Shown here: one piece after another, positions 20,172-28,823 of the stretch
Layout: every line of letters starts with the position of its first letter
How positions within the stretch are numbered: position 1 is the stretch's first letter
Source: Archaeoglobales archaeon
GTDB lineage: Archaea; Halobacteriota; Archaeoglobi; Archaeoglobales; Archaeoglobaceae
Direction: 5' to 3'
Length of the DNA: 64,000 nucleotides
Assembly (NCBI GenBank): GCA_030055525.1
Contig: JASFYJ010000009.1
Span: 1-64,000, forward strand
Program-made: the position numbers and the translations under genes
The notes under the pieces: generated by a model
What the model was told of the DNA's origin: nothing
What the model saw: the letters and a program-made list of their open reading frames with translations, nothing else
The model's database searches: none

Positions 20172-20776
20172 CTCAATCCCAACCTACTTAACATTTCAAA
20201 AGTCGAATTCAGTTCAACCTGTCCAGGAGCTTTTGGAGTTCCAACGTAGCAGTAGATGAATGGAGAACCAAGAAATGCTGAAAGGATGCGTGTGAATGAG
20301 AATTTCTCGCCCATAAGGAAAGCAACAAGGTCTTCGTATTCTAAAAGAAGCTTTACTATCTTTTTAACGTCTTCATAGCTTCTACCCATCGTTGCAATCT
20401 TAAACAAATCACCTCTCTTATTCTCAACTAAATACTCCAGAAAATCGTACTCTGGAGTTTCTTTGAAGTTGTGATAGGATTCGATAAGTTTTGCCCTTTT
20501 TGAAAGAGCTTCAAATATAAAATCTGGACAATCAAATTCAAGATCGACGTATTCGAAGTTTTTACTCAATTCCAAAATTTTATCTAGTCTTTCCTCCTCG
20601 GTTCCATTGTAGTTTCCACCGTCCGCTTTTCTTCTAATCGTCAGAATCTTTTCTTTATCAGTTTTCAAATTTATCTCCCCAAAATCGAGTCTGAATTCGA
20701 CAACATCTGCTTTGTTGGCTAAATTTAATTCCTCATCGCTCGAAACGGTCGCTACAAGTTTTATTTTATGCATCAT
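20168..20776 (-). CDS. aroD: 3-dehydroquinate dehydratase, type I
   Basis: Removes water from 3-dehydroquinate by a Schiff base. 202 residues with VEFRLDF for the substrate arginine region, SYHNFKETP with the catalytic histidine and DLFKIATMG with the Schiff-base lysine. It is coupled to its neighbours: the start overlaps the aroB' stop, and the stop overlaps the TyrA-PheA start as ATGA. Two ATGs in tandem (20776, 20773) are both possible. Confidence 0.93.
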   Translation of the reverse strand: MMHKIKLVATVSSDEELNLANKADVVEFRLDFGEINLKTDKEKILTIRRKADGGNYNGTEEERLDKILELSKNFEYVDLEFDCPDFIFEALSKRAKLIESYHNFKETPEYDFLEYLVENKRGDLFKIATMGRSYEDVKKIVKLLLEYEDLVAFLMGEKFSFTRILSAFLGSPFIYCYVGTPKAPGQVELNSTFEMLSRLGLR

Positions 20777-21738
20777 CTCTCCACCACGAACTCATCTATA
20801 GAAACTCCAAAATGTCTAGCTTTATCCCCTATCCAAACTAGGACCTCATCTCCTGCTTTAAGCTGTGAAACGCTTAAATGCTTCCCAGCCGGATTTACAA
20901 GTTTAATCGTTTCAGCGTTCTGTAGTATTATAGAACCTTCAAATCCGTCACACTCGGCTCTCAGTAAAATCAAAGGTCTTCTCTCTATCTTAACCCTTCC
21001 TACAAAGCTCCTCCTTAGACTGCCATCGTACCTTACTATCTCGATCTCATCTCCAGCTTTAAGTTCTGCAAGATACTTCGTCTTCTCCCCTATTTTTACA
21101 TAAGCATTTACACTGCCGGCGTTTATTCTGAACGGTCTTGAAGCGACGTATTCGCTCTCTTCGCTCTCACTTGCAACCAAAAACATGAAGTTAGCCTGAT
21201 TGCCAACAAGAGCTCCTTCACCTACACTCATCAGAGTTACGGTATCTATGCAGACTCTCTCTCCAACCCCAAGAGTTCTTACCTCCTTTATTTTCGCTTT
21301 TTTAAGTTCAATTCTCTTGCTAGTCTCTTTTACAATTTTAAAGTAGTTCTTCAGTTCTTCTCTGTCTCCTTTTACAGCTATACCGTCAGCACCTTTTTCA
21401 AGCGTCGTAAGAATAGTTTTAACCTCATCTTCGCTGTTAACAGCCGCGATCACCTTCCCTTTCTTCATTGCAATTATATTTTCGAGTGGAATTATTTTCC
21501 AGTCAACGAATTTGACAAGAGCTAAGCTCTTTTCCATGGCTAATTTTTGATCTTCGGCTGATTTTATCTCAACCAAAGAATCTTCAAGCACTTCAACATC
21601 TATTCTCCCAAGTTTTCTTGCCTTTTCAACGTATTCTCTCTTAACGAATGCCCCATCGAAGCCTAGCTCTATCGCATTTCTAAGAATTTCCTTCGATTCT
21701 TCCCAACTTCCCTCAGCAATTACCCAAATCTCCTTCAT
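20773..21738 (-). CDS. aroB': 3-dehydroquinate synthase II (archaeal type)
   Basis: 321 residues. The archaeal enzyme oxidatively deaminates and cyclises 2-amino-3,7-dideoxy-D-threo-hept-6-ulosonate to dehydroquinate, replacing the AroB route. Family features seen: an N-terminal VIAEGSWEESKE segment, GERVCIDTVTLMSVGEGALVG in the centre, GNQANFMFLV, SRPFRINAGSVNAYV, and a C-terminal beta domain. It sits immediately after its pathway partner with an ATGA overlap. Confidence 0.93.
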   Translation of the reverse strand: MKEIWVIAEGSWEESKEILRNAIELGFDGAFVKREYVEKARKLGRIDVEVLEDSLVEIKSAEDQKLAMEKSLALVKFVDWKIIPLENIIAMKKGKVIAAVNSEDEVKTILTTLEKGADGIAVKGDREELKNYFKIVKETSKRIELKKAKIKEVRTLGVGERVCIDTVTLMSVGEGALVGNQANFMFLVASESEESEYVASRPFRINAGSVNAYVKIGEKTKYLAELKAGDEIEIVRYDGSLRRSFVGRVKIERRPLILLRAECDGFEGSIILQNAETIKLVNPAGKHLSVSQLKAGDEVLVWIGDKARHFGVSIDEFVVER

Positions 21739-22478
21739 ACTATCAACTCCGCTATTTCGCCGTGTATTATTGAATAAAGATTCAAGGCAACTCTTTTTGG
21801 ATCTCTATTTCCGAAGACATTTCTTCCAACAGCTGCTCCTGCAGCTCCCGAAGCTATGGCCTTCTGAATCTTCGTATACAATGCTTCTTCACTATCCTTA
21901 CTTCCGCCAGCCACGACAACAGGTATTCTGCAGTTTCTAACAACTTCTCTGAAATTTTCAACGTATGGAACCTTAACTATGTCAGCACCAATTTCATAGG
22001 CTACCCTTGCGGCATGTTTTACAGTATTTATGTTAGCCTCAACATTACCCCTTGGATAGACCATTGCAAGCATAGGTATTCCGTAGGCATCGCATTCGTC
22101 AGCAAGTTTTCCGATCTCTTCCAGCTGTCTATTTTCAGTTGCACTGCTCAAATTTAAGTGCACACTTACGGCATCAGCCCCCAGAGCTAAAGCTCTTTCA
22201 ACACTACCCACAACCCTCTTGTCATTTGGATCCGGTGAAAGAGATGTAGATGCGCTCAGATGAATTATCAAAGCACCACTGAAGTTTTCAAGCGCATTTG
22301 AGTACTTCACAACTCCCTTATGCAGCACTACAGCATCCACATAACCATCTATCTCTTCAAGTATTCTATCGATATCTTCCAGCCCTTCTTCTGGTTTTGA
22401 AACTCCATGGTCCATTGGGACTATCAGGGTCCTTCCATGTTTCAATATTTTCCCTAATCTTCTTTTTTTACCGATCAT
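21735..22478 (-). CDS. aroA': 2-amino-3,7-dideoxy-D-threo-hept-6-ulosonate synthase
   Basis: A class I aldolase fold protein that starts the archaeal shikimate route from 6-deoxy-5-ketofructose-1-phosphate and aspartate semialdehyde. Seen: VPMDHGVSKPEEGL near the N terminus, DAVSVHLN, GADIVKVPYVENF with the likely Schiff-base lysine, and VVVAGGSKD for phosphate binding. First gene of the four-gene leftward aro operon. The ATG at 22478 follows GGGGTG; a GTG at 22487 lies inside that site. TATAAATATAAGG lies just upstream. Confidence 0.93.
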   Translation of the reverse strand: MIGKKRRLGKILKHGRTLIVPMDHGVSKPEEGLEDIDRILEEIDGYVDAVVLHKGVVKYSNALENFSGALIIHLSASTSLSPDPNDKRVVGSVERALALGADAVSVHLNLSSATENRQLEEIGKLADECDAYGIPMLAMVYPRGNVEANINTVKHAARVAYEIGADIVKVPYVENFREVVRNCRIPVVVAGGSKDSEEALYTKIQKAIASGAAGAAVGRNVFGNRDPKRVALNLYSIIHGEIAELIV

Positions 22479-22487
22479 ATAAAACAC

Positions 22488-22872
22488 CCCTTATATTTAT
22501 AGACCATACAGAAGCAACCACAAAGCCACCCCCGCTAAGCTACTTAATAGCTAAACCAATACCAATAGCCAAAGCTAAAGAAGAAGCCCAAAAAATTCGA
22601 AACTTTGTTAAGATATAGATTACCTAACATTGAGTGGTTGTAGAGGATAGGATATATAAAGCTTTGCATCCGATACATTTCAAAGCTCATCTTTTCACAG
22701 CCTTTCAGTAAACTAGAAGGCGATCCTCCAAGCAATTTAAACGCTAAAGACGTAAAAGAAAGTTTTACAATTAATGCAATGCTCTGTCTGAGAGAAATTT
22801 TTGATTTTAATGAAATCGTAAAGTTTTCAACGAAAGAGCAAATTATTTATCCTCAAATCTCACGGCTATTTG
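22488..22872 (+). other. 385-base intergenic region with a promoter and a start-less open frame
   Basis: The left end holds the aro operon promoter (minus strand). TATATAAA at 22653-22660 is a good plus-strand TATA box, which would give the CBS gene a leader near 190 bases. In that leader a frame from 22644 to the TGA at 22884-22886 stays open for 80 codons and reads codon-like (KLEGDPPSNLNAKDVKESF) but has no start codon near the promoter. It may be a decayed gene or chance. Confidence 0.35.
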
Positions 22873-23718
22873 ATGAAGGCTGCTGAGGTTATGAATCCCA
22901 ACGTCGTATATGCAACGCTTCCAAGTACGAGAGATAAAATACTATCGCTTTTTAAAGACCATGGGATCTCCGCTGTTCCTGTTGTAAAAGATGGAAAGGT
23001 TGTGGGTATAGTTACTAGGAAGGATATTCTGAGAAAGATCGAAGAAAACCAGCTCGCTTTACTTATGACTCCCAACCCAGTCACCGTCGAACCGGATACA
23101 GATATAAGAGAGGTTGTAGGCATTCTTACTAGTACTCCATTCAGAAGGCTTCCGGTTGTTAGAAACGGAGAGCTTGTCGGTATAATAACTGTTAGAGATC
23201 TCATAAAAAAGATCGCCGAGATGGAGATACAAAAGAGCGTAAGAGACTATATATATCCATCTATAGTTTGCGTATGGAACCAAACACCACTCAACGTGGT
23301 TGGAGAGATAATGAGACTGAGCAACTCAGAGATATGTGGAGTTCTTGATGACTCCAACAACCTCGTTGGAATAATAGATGAGAAGGTCATGCTAACTGAA
23401 ACGCTGATAGATGAATTTATAGAACAAACCACCTACTCATCGTCGAGCGATGTAGATGACAACTGGAGCTGGAGCGGGCTTAGAGATGTTACCTTCAAGT
23501 ACTTTGAAGTGAGCGTTGTGAAGCTACCGAAAGATCCTGTCAAAAAATTCATGAAAAGTCCAGAATTCGTTTATCCGCAGACAAGTGTATCTAAATGTGC
23601 AAAGAAGATGGTGACAAAAGATATAGATCATATGCCTGTGCTTGATTCGATGAACAGAGTTGCGGGATTGGTGAGAGATAAGGATCTTATAAAGGTGCTG
23701 CTTGAAGAAAAGATTTGA
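22873..23718 (+). CDS. protein with four CBS domains
   Basis: 281 residues made of two CBS pairs: about 3-54 (AAEVMNPNVV), 66-120 (LMTPNPVTVEPD), 128-180 and 225-280 (FMKSPEFVYPQTSV). CBS pairs bind adenosyl ligands such as AMP, ATP or SAM and act as energy sensors. There is no attached enzyme or HTH domain, so the partner is unknown. The ATG at 22873 begins the first CBS repeat; a TTG precedes it directly. The 3' end overlaps convergent tmk by 32 bases. Confidence 0.85.
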   Translation: MKAAEVMNPNVVYATLPSTRDKILSLFKDHGISAVPVVKDGKVVGIVTRKDILRKIEENQLALLMTPNPVTVEPDTDIREVVGILTSTPFRRLPVVRNGELVGIITVRDLIKKIAEMEIQKSVRDYIYPSIVCVWNQTPLNVVGEIMRLSNSEICGVLDDSNNLVGIIDEKVMLTETLIDEFIEQTTYSSSSDVDDNWSWSGLRDVTFKYFEVSVVKLPKDPVKKFMKSPEFVYPQTSVSKCAKKMVTKDIDHMPVLDSMNRVAGLVRDKDLIKVLLEEKI

Positions 23719-24277
23719 CTATTTTTAAAACCTCTTTCTTCAACGCATCCAAAGGCTTCGAAGCATCAACCACAACTGTTCTTTCATCTGCAATTTCCAA
23801 AAATACATCTCTTACTTTCCTTAAGTATTCTTTGTCCTCAAAAACACTTAATTTTCCTCTGCTTTCAAGCCTTTTTAGTGCTACTTCGACATCTAAGTCT
23901 AAAAGTAAAACCAGGTCGGGTTTTGGAGCTATCTTTTCATTCATTTTTAATATATCTAAAGCATTTAATCTCCCTCTTGCAGACTGGTATGCTGCATTTG
24001 AATAGTAGTACCTGTCCATTATTACAATCTTGCCATCTTTAAGTGCCGGAATTATGTTGTTTTTAACGTCTTCAATCCTGTCTTTCAAAAAAAGATCCAT
24101 TTCCTCCTCCAAACTTAGCCTTTTATCGGCAAATTTTATTTTTTTTCCGTAAACACTATTGCTTGGCTCTTTGAAAACCACCACATCGTAGCCCATCTTT
24201 CGAAGTTCTTCAGCTAAGAAATTCGCTATTGTAGTTTTTCCAGCTCCATCGATCCCTTCGATGGCTATCAGCATCAT
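23687..24277 (-). CDS. tmk: thymidylate kinase
   Basis: Phosphorylates dTMP to dTDP. 196 residues with the P-loop GIDGAGKTT at 8-16, the DRYYYSNAAYQSARG nucleotide and lid region near 92, and DLVLLLDLDVEVALKRL. Size and order are normal. Two start ATGs stand in tandem (24277 and 24274). It is convergent with and overlaps the CBS gene and is divergent from the M24 peptidase gene. Confidence 0.93.
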   Translation of the reverse strand: MMLIAIEGIDGAGKTTIANFLAEELRKMGYDVVVFKEPSNSVYGKKIKFADKRLSLEEEMDLFLKDRIEDVKNNIIPALKDGKIVIMDRYYYSNAAYQSARGRLNALDILKMNEKIAPKPDLVLLLDLDVEVALKRLESRGKLSVFEDKEYLRKVRDVFLEIADERTVVVDASKPLDALKKEVLKIVKSFLQAAPL

Positions 24278-24342
24278 CGACCCTTAGTCAAGAAATTTAA
24301 AAAGTTGTCGAGAGATTTAAAAATTCAGGGAGAATTTGCATC

Positions 24343-25410
24343 ATGCAGTTTGCTTCAGACTGCTTTCTTATTGTAGGCGATGCAAGGAATGCAGATTTCT
24401 ACTACCTCACAAAATTCAGAACAACCAATCCATGTATCTACCTAATCTGCAAGGATGGAACAGAACTTTTGGTTGTTCCCTCGATGGAGCTCAGAAGGGC
24501 TGAAAGAGAAAGCAAGGTTAAAGAGATCGCATGCTACGAGGAGCTCGGATACAAGGAACTGATCGAAAAAACGAAAGATCGACGTTTAGCATTTTCAGAG
24601 CTGATAATTCAAATTTTAAAGGAATGTAGAGCTAGATCCGTCTCTATACCTCATGAAACTCCAGCATTTTTAGCTTTTAAATTAAAGGAAGAGTTCGATT
24701 TGAACTTTGAAAATCCTGTAAAAGCCAGAAGAGTTGTAAAATCTGCTCAGGAGATTGAAAACATTAAAGAGGTTGCCAGAATTACGGTTGAAGCTTTCGA
24801 TTGGCTAATGAGAAATTTTAATTTCAAGAGATGCGAAGAGGTCAGGAACGCTATCGAACTTAAACTTTATGAGATAGGTTGTATAGCTGAAAACACGATA
24901 GCATCGAGCGGTAAACTTTCCGCCGATCCACATGCGCTTGGAAGTGGAGATGTCGAGGACCACGTAGTTCTCGATGTCTTTCCTAGGAGTAGAGAGACTT
25001 TATACTATGCAGATTTTACAAGGGTTCTGCTTTTGAATAAAAACGAAAAAATAGAAGAGATGTATAGAGCTGTAGTTGAAGCTCAGGAAAAGGCGATATC
25101 AATTATAAAAGACGGGATTTTGGCAAATGAGGTTCATGCGGAAGTTAAAAGTATTCTTGAGGGCTACGGATTCAAAAGTAAAAACTCTGAAGGTTTTATA
25201 CATTCCACTGGACATGGAATCGGACTTGAGATCCATGAAGAGCCTAGAATTTCAGATGAAAAGGTTGAACTGAAGGCTGGAATGGTAATTACAGTTGAGC
25301 CGGGCTTGTATTACAAAGATGTAGGTGGAGTTAGAGTGGAAGATACCGTCGTTGTGACGAAAAGCGGATGCGAAGTACTTACCAACTACAAAAAATGGAT
25401 TAAAGTTTAA
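24343..25410 (+). CDS. M24 family Xaa-Pro peptidase
   Basis: 355 residues: a creatinase-like N-domain (about 1-120), then a pita-bread metallopeptidase. The five metal ligands are visible as D in VVLDVFP, D in YADFTR, H in HSTGHGIGLEIHE, E in TVEPGLY and E in GVRVEDTVV. Probably cytoplasmic cleavage of Xaa-Pro dipeptides or peptides. The end overlaps the convergent serS stop. Confidence 0.9.
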   Translation: MQFASDCFLIVGDARNADFYYLTKFRTTNPCIYLICKDGTELLVVPSMELRRAERESKVKEIACYEELGYKELIEKTKDRRLAFSELIIQILKECRARSVSIPHETPAFLAFKLKEEFDLNFENPVKARRVVKSAQEIENIKEVARITVEAFDWLMRNFNFKRCEEVRNAIELKLYEIGCIAENTIASSGKLSADPHALGSGDVEDHVVLDVFPRSRETLYYADFTRVLLLNKNEKIEEMYRAVVEAQEKAISIIKDGILANEVHAEVKSILEGYGFKSKNSEGFIHSTGHGIGLEIHEEPRISDEKVELKAGMVITVEPGLYYKDVGGVRVEDTVVVTKSGCEVLTNYKKWIKV

Positions 25411-26765
25411 CATCCTTTGGGCACTATGTAGTCTTTGGGTGCGGCATCGAAAGGTTCAAGATATTTCCTGAGAACTTTTGGTATTTCAACTCTCCCATCT
25501 TCTAGCTGGAAGTTCTCTATTATAGCTGTTATAGCTCTCGTAGTTGCAATTGCTGTTGAATTCAGAGTATGAACGAAACCTTTCGTTGGTTTTCCACGCT
25601 CTTCAGCAAAACGAATGTTTAACCTATAACTCTGCCAGTCAGTACAGTTGCTGCAAGATACCATCTCCCTGTATTTAGCCTGCGCAGGCATCCATGCTTC
25701 AAGATCGTACTTTTTAGCTGCAACAACCCCTATATCTCCAGAACAAACATTTACTATTCTGTAGGGTATCTCCAACCCCTGCCAGATCTTTTCTACGTTC
25801 TCAATCAACTTTTCATGCCACTTCCAGCTATCTTCGGGTAAACAAAAGACGAACTGCTCGACCTTGTTGAACTGATGTACTCTGAAAATACCCTTCGTGT
25901 CCTTCCCATGAGCCCCAGCTTCCTTCCTGAAACATGGACTTACACCTGCATAAAGTAAAGGCAATTCTTTCTCTTCTAATACTTCGTTCATGTACATCGC
26001 CGCTATAGGATGCTCGCTTGTTGCTATCAGATAGAGGTCTTCGCCCTCAATCTTGTAAAGCACTTCCTCGAAATCCGAAAAAGCCGTGACTCCACTGTAA
26101 GCGGCTCTGTTTATCATGTAAGGTGGAGCTACAACCTTAAAACCATTCTTTGACATGAAATCAAGAGCATACATAAGCAGTGCAAAATCCAGCCATACTA
26201 AATCATCCAACAAGTAGTAAAAACGAGCTCCAGAAACTTTCGCAGCTCTTCGCAGATCAGCCCATCCAAACAACTCCACTGCATCTGCATGTGAAATGGG
26301 TTTTACATCTATCACTTTGTAATCTGCCATTCCGTTTGTAAGCTTTAAAAAGTAGTCGACATCATCGCAGTAGACCTTTGCTTTTCCCCAGTACTTTACG
26401 GCAACATTGTCTTCGTCGCTTTTTCCTGTTGGTACGCTTTCGTGAAGTAAATTCGGAATAGACAGGAGAACTCTTTCTAACTCGTTTTCTATGTCTTTAA
26501 GTTCTTTTTCTTTCTGATCCAATATCAAAGCCAACTCTTTTGCCTTTTTTATTGCAATCTGTTTTTCTTCTCCGTTTAGATCTTTTACTTTTTTGGAGAT
26601 CTCATTTCTTTCCTTTCTTAAGTTGTTTACCTCCTTTAGCTTCTCTCTCCATATTTTATCAAGCTGAACGGCTTTCTCTACGATTTCCACACTTTCGTTT
26701 CTCCTCATCTGCGAATTTCTCAAAATATCGGGATTCTCTCGTAAAGCTTTAAGTATGCTCCACAT
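25407..26765 (-). CDS. serS: seryl-tRNA synthetase
   Basis: 452 residues, the common (not methanogen-rare) form. The N-terminal long helical arm (about 25-105) binds the tRNA-Ser variable arm. Motif 2 is FRKEAGAHGKDTKGIFRVHQF and motif 3 LNSTAIATTRAITAIIE. The ATG at 26765 is preferred over a GTG three bases upstream. Confidence 0.97.
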   Translation of the reverse strand: MWSILKALRENPDILRNSQMRRNESVEIVEKAVQLDKIWREKLKEVNNLRKERNEISKKVKDLNGEEKQIAIKKAKELALILDQKEKELKDIENELERVLLSIPNLLHESVPTGKSDEDNVAVKYWGKAKVYCDDVDYFLKLTNGMADYKVIDVKPISHADAVELFGWADLRRAAKVSGARFYYLLDDLVWLDFALLMYALDFMSKNGFKVVAPPYMINRAAYSGVTAFSDFEEVLYKIEGEDLYLIATSEHPIAAMYMNEVLEEKELPLLYAGVSPCFRKEAGAHGKDTKGIFRVHQFNKVEQFVFCLPEDSWKWHEKLIENVEKIWQGLEIPYRIVNVCSGDIGVVAAKKYDLEAWMPAQAKYREMVSCSNCTDWQSYRLNIRFAEERGKPTKGFVHTLNSTAIATTRAITAIIENFQLEDGRVEIPKVLRKYLEPFDAAPKDYIVPKGC

Positions 26766-26787
26766 CACTCAATCTTGCAACTTCCGT

Positions 26788-27633
26788 TTATATTAACTTG
26801 CCGAACAGCAGTGAAATGTAGATTGCACTTAGCATCATGCTCGCGCTTTTGTACATGACCCTAGCACCATCTCTGCTTGGTGCAACTGCAAACTTTACAG
26901 CTTTGTAGAGAAATACGAGAACGATTAAGATAGCCAAAGCGATGAAGATCAAGTTGAGCTTTAAAAAGAGATATATCAGTGCTAAGACCGGTATCATCAA
27001 GGTGTTTGCCACCACTATTGCCCACGCAGTTTTTTCTACACCAAAAACTACGGGAAACATCGGAACTTTTGCAATTCTATAGTCCTCTTCGTAGTATATC
27101 GCAATGTACCATATGTGTGAAGGGATCCATATGAGAACTAGGGTAGCTAACAGTAATCCTGCACAGCTAAACTCTGCAGCCGAAACCCAGCCAGCTAAAG
27201 CTGGCATCATACCAGCAATTCCGCCAACCAAGATAGAATAAGGACTTTTTCTTTTCAACATGAGAGTATAAAAGAATATGTCAAAGATCAAACCAGCCAA
27301 TATGACCAGAAAAAGTTCCAAATCTATCTTGACAGCAATTGCTGAAGAAGCAATGAAAAGAAGGGTTCCGAAGATTGCTACCTCTTTATCCCCTATTTTT
27401 TTAGCTGGTAAAGGCCTGTTTTTGGTCCTTGGCATTAAAGAGTCTATATCTTTATCTAGACACATGTTTATGGCCGTTGTTCCACTTACCGCCAAAAATG
27501 TTGCCAAAAAGGCGAATAGAAAAATAACACCAAAACGCCCGTCAGCCAAGATGTACGAAAATACAAATGTTAGCATCAAAAGAAAGGTCTGCTTAGGCTT
27601 GATAACTTCAAAAAATGTTTTTAATTTTGACAT
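26788..27633 (-). CDS. ctaB: haem O synthase-like prenyltransferase (UbiA superfamily)
   Basis: 281 residues with about eight membrane helices. The prenyl-diphosphate motif NMCLDKDIDSLMPRTKNRP and the CtaB-type loop SPYSILVGGIAGMMPALAGW place it with protohaem IX farnesyltransferases rather than quinone or lipid UbiA enzymes. It would make haem O for a haem-copper oxidase. No oxidase gene is in this window and most Archaeoglobales are anaerobes, so the role is uncertain. It shares a leftward unit with Sec61 beta, 6 bases upstream. Confidence 0.82.
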   Translation of the reverse strand: MSKLKTFFEVIKPKQTFLLMLTFVFSYILADGRFGVIFLFAFLATFLAVSGTTAINMCLDKDIDSLMPRTKNRPLPAKKIGDKEVAIFGTLLFIASSAIAVKIDLELFLVILAGLIFDIFFYTLMLKRKSPYSILVGGIAGMMPALAGWVSAAEFSCAGLLLATLVLIWIPSHIWYIAIYYEEDYRIAKVPMFPVVFGVEKTAWAIVVANTLMIPVLALIYLFLKLNLIFIALAILIVLVFLYKAVKFAVAPSRDGARVMYKSASMMLSAIYISLLFGKLI

Positions 27634-27639
27634 GTAAAT

Positions 27640-27822
27640 TTAGGGCCAAAGCCCGTAAAAGGCGTTAAGAACTATTATCAACAAACCACTTACAACTCCA
27701 GCTATCAACACAGTCTTTGGACTGAACTGGATCTGTGTTTTTTCTTCCTCAAAGTACCTCATTATTCCAGCTGAAGACATCAGCGGAGGTGTTTTTTCTC
27801 TCGTTTTCTTCACCTGTGCCAT
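27640..27822 (-). CDS. secG: preprotein translocase subunit Sec61 beta
   Basis: 60 residues: a basic, Ser/Pro cytoplasmic N terminus with TPPLMSSAGIMRYFEEE, the conserved archaeal Sec61 beta box, then one membrane helix (about 37-55). Part of the SecYE-beta export channel that must pass the secreted proteins of this window. TATATAA at 27844-27850 is 25 bases before the ATG, fitting leaderless transcription. Confidence 0.93.
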   Translation of the reverse strand: MAQVKKTREKTPPLMSSAGIMRYFEEEKTQIQFSPKTVLIAGVVSGLLIIVLNAFYGLWP

Positions 27823-27834
27823 GAAAAAGATTAA

Positions 27835-28818
27835 GTGAAGGAATATATAAGCTTTTACGTGTGGCGTGGGGCTTTAATAACCGAAGAAGGGATAAAACAC
27901 GGATATCTAATACCTTCAGAAATGAAATTTGAAGAAAGTAGATTGGACTATCGCGATTTTTACTTCTCAAAAACTTTTTTTAATGCTCACACTCATCTTG
28001 GCGATGCGGCATTCAAGGAAGCGCCAAGGATGGACCTTGAAAAACTCGTCGCACCTAATGGCTACAAACAAAAGATGCTAAACTCAACCAGTCCAGAAGT
28101 TCTGAGAAGAGAGATCAAAAAAGAAACTGAGTTTGCAAGAAAATGCGGAACTTCGCACTTCTTAGATTTTAGAGAGGGAGGACTAGAGGGATTGAAAATC
28201 GTCGAGGGGCTAGATGGGATTATAGCTCTGGCAAGACCGAAAAATGCGGATGAGGCAGAAAAAATTCAGGCTTTTGGCTTTGCTTATAGCAGTGCGAGAG
28301 ACCACGACGAGGAACTTCTAAAGAAGGTAAGAGAGATAGCAAAAAGAAAAAAGATGATTTTTGCAATTCATGCTGGCGAAAAAGATTGCGGAGATGTCGA
28401 AGGTGCTTTAGAACTTCAACCTGATTTATTGATACACATGAACTGCTGTGAAGAGATGCTTAGAGATGTGATCACTATGGAAATACCGATCGTAAGTTGT
28501 GCAAGGAGTAATGCATTTTTTGGGCTTTTGAACACTAAAGTTTACAAAATTTTAAAGGACTACGATTTTTGGATGATAGGCAGCGATAACGCAATGATCG
28601 CAAGCCCTTCTTTGCTCGAGGAGATGCACTTTCTTTCATACCTGATTGATGATGATACGGCAATATTTAAGGCTGCAATTAGAGGCTACGAGTTATTCAA
28701 CATGAAGTATGGATATGTGGTCTACAACAGGAACTACAACTTCAGAAGAACGAACGACCCCCTTAAAACGCTGGTTAGGAGAGCTTCAGCGATGGATATC
28801 GAAGCTGTAATTATATAA
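27835..28818 (+). CDS. amidohydrolase family protein (cytosine deaminase/TRZ-ATZ-like)
   Basis: 327 residues of the metal-dependent amidohydrolase barrel. Ligands are seen as FNAHTHLGD, FAIHAGE, LIHMNCC and GSDNAM. This single-metal pattern is used by deaminases and chlorohydrolases. The substrate cannot be named. The start is uncertain: a GTG at 27835 opens the frame but overlaps the secG TATA box, and a GTG at 27859 (VWRGALITEEG) would also preserve the domain. No clear ribosome binding site supports either. Confidence 0.8.
   Translation: MKEYISFYVWRGALITEEGIKHGYLIPSEMKFEESRLDYRDFYFSKTFFNAHTHLGDAAFKEAPRMDLEKLVAPNGYKQKMLNSTSPEVLRREIKKETEFARKCGTSHFLDFREGGLEGLKIVEGLDGIIALARPKNADEAEKIQAFGFAYSSARDHDEELLKKVREIAKRKKMIFAIHAGEKDCGDVEGALELQPDLLIHMNCCEEMLRDVITMEIPIVSCARSNAFFGLLNTKVYKILKDYDFWMIGSDNAMIASPSLLEEMHFLSYLIDDDTAIFKAAIRGYELFNMKYGYVVYNRNYNFRRTNDPLKTLVRRASAMDIEAVII
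27844..27850 (-). promoter_or_regulatory. TATA box of secG, shared with the divergent gene region
   Basis: The near-palindromic TATATAA lies 25 bases from the secG ATG. It falls inside the first codons of the divergent amidohydrolase frame if that gene starts at the GTG at 27835, which makes that start doubtful. Confidence 0.55.
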
Positions 28819-28823
28819 AAAAT

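Noticed and set aside
22544-22735. Minus-strand 63-codon frame in the aro/CBS intergenic region
   Set aside because: Aromatic- and Phe-rich low-quality sequence with no promoter or ribosome binding site.
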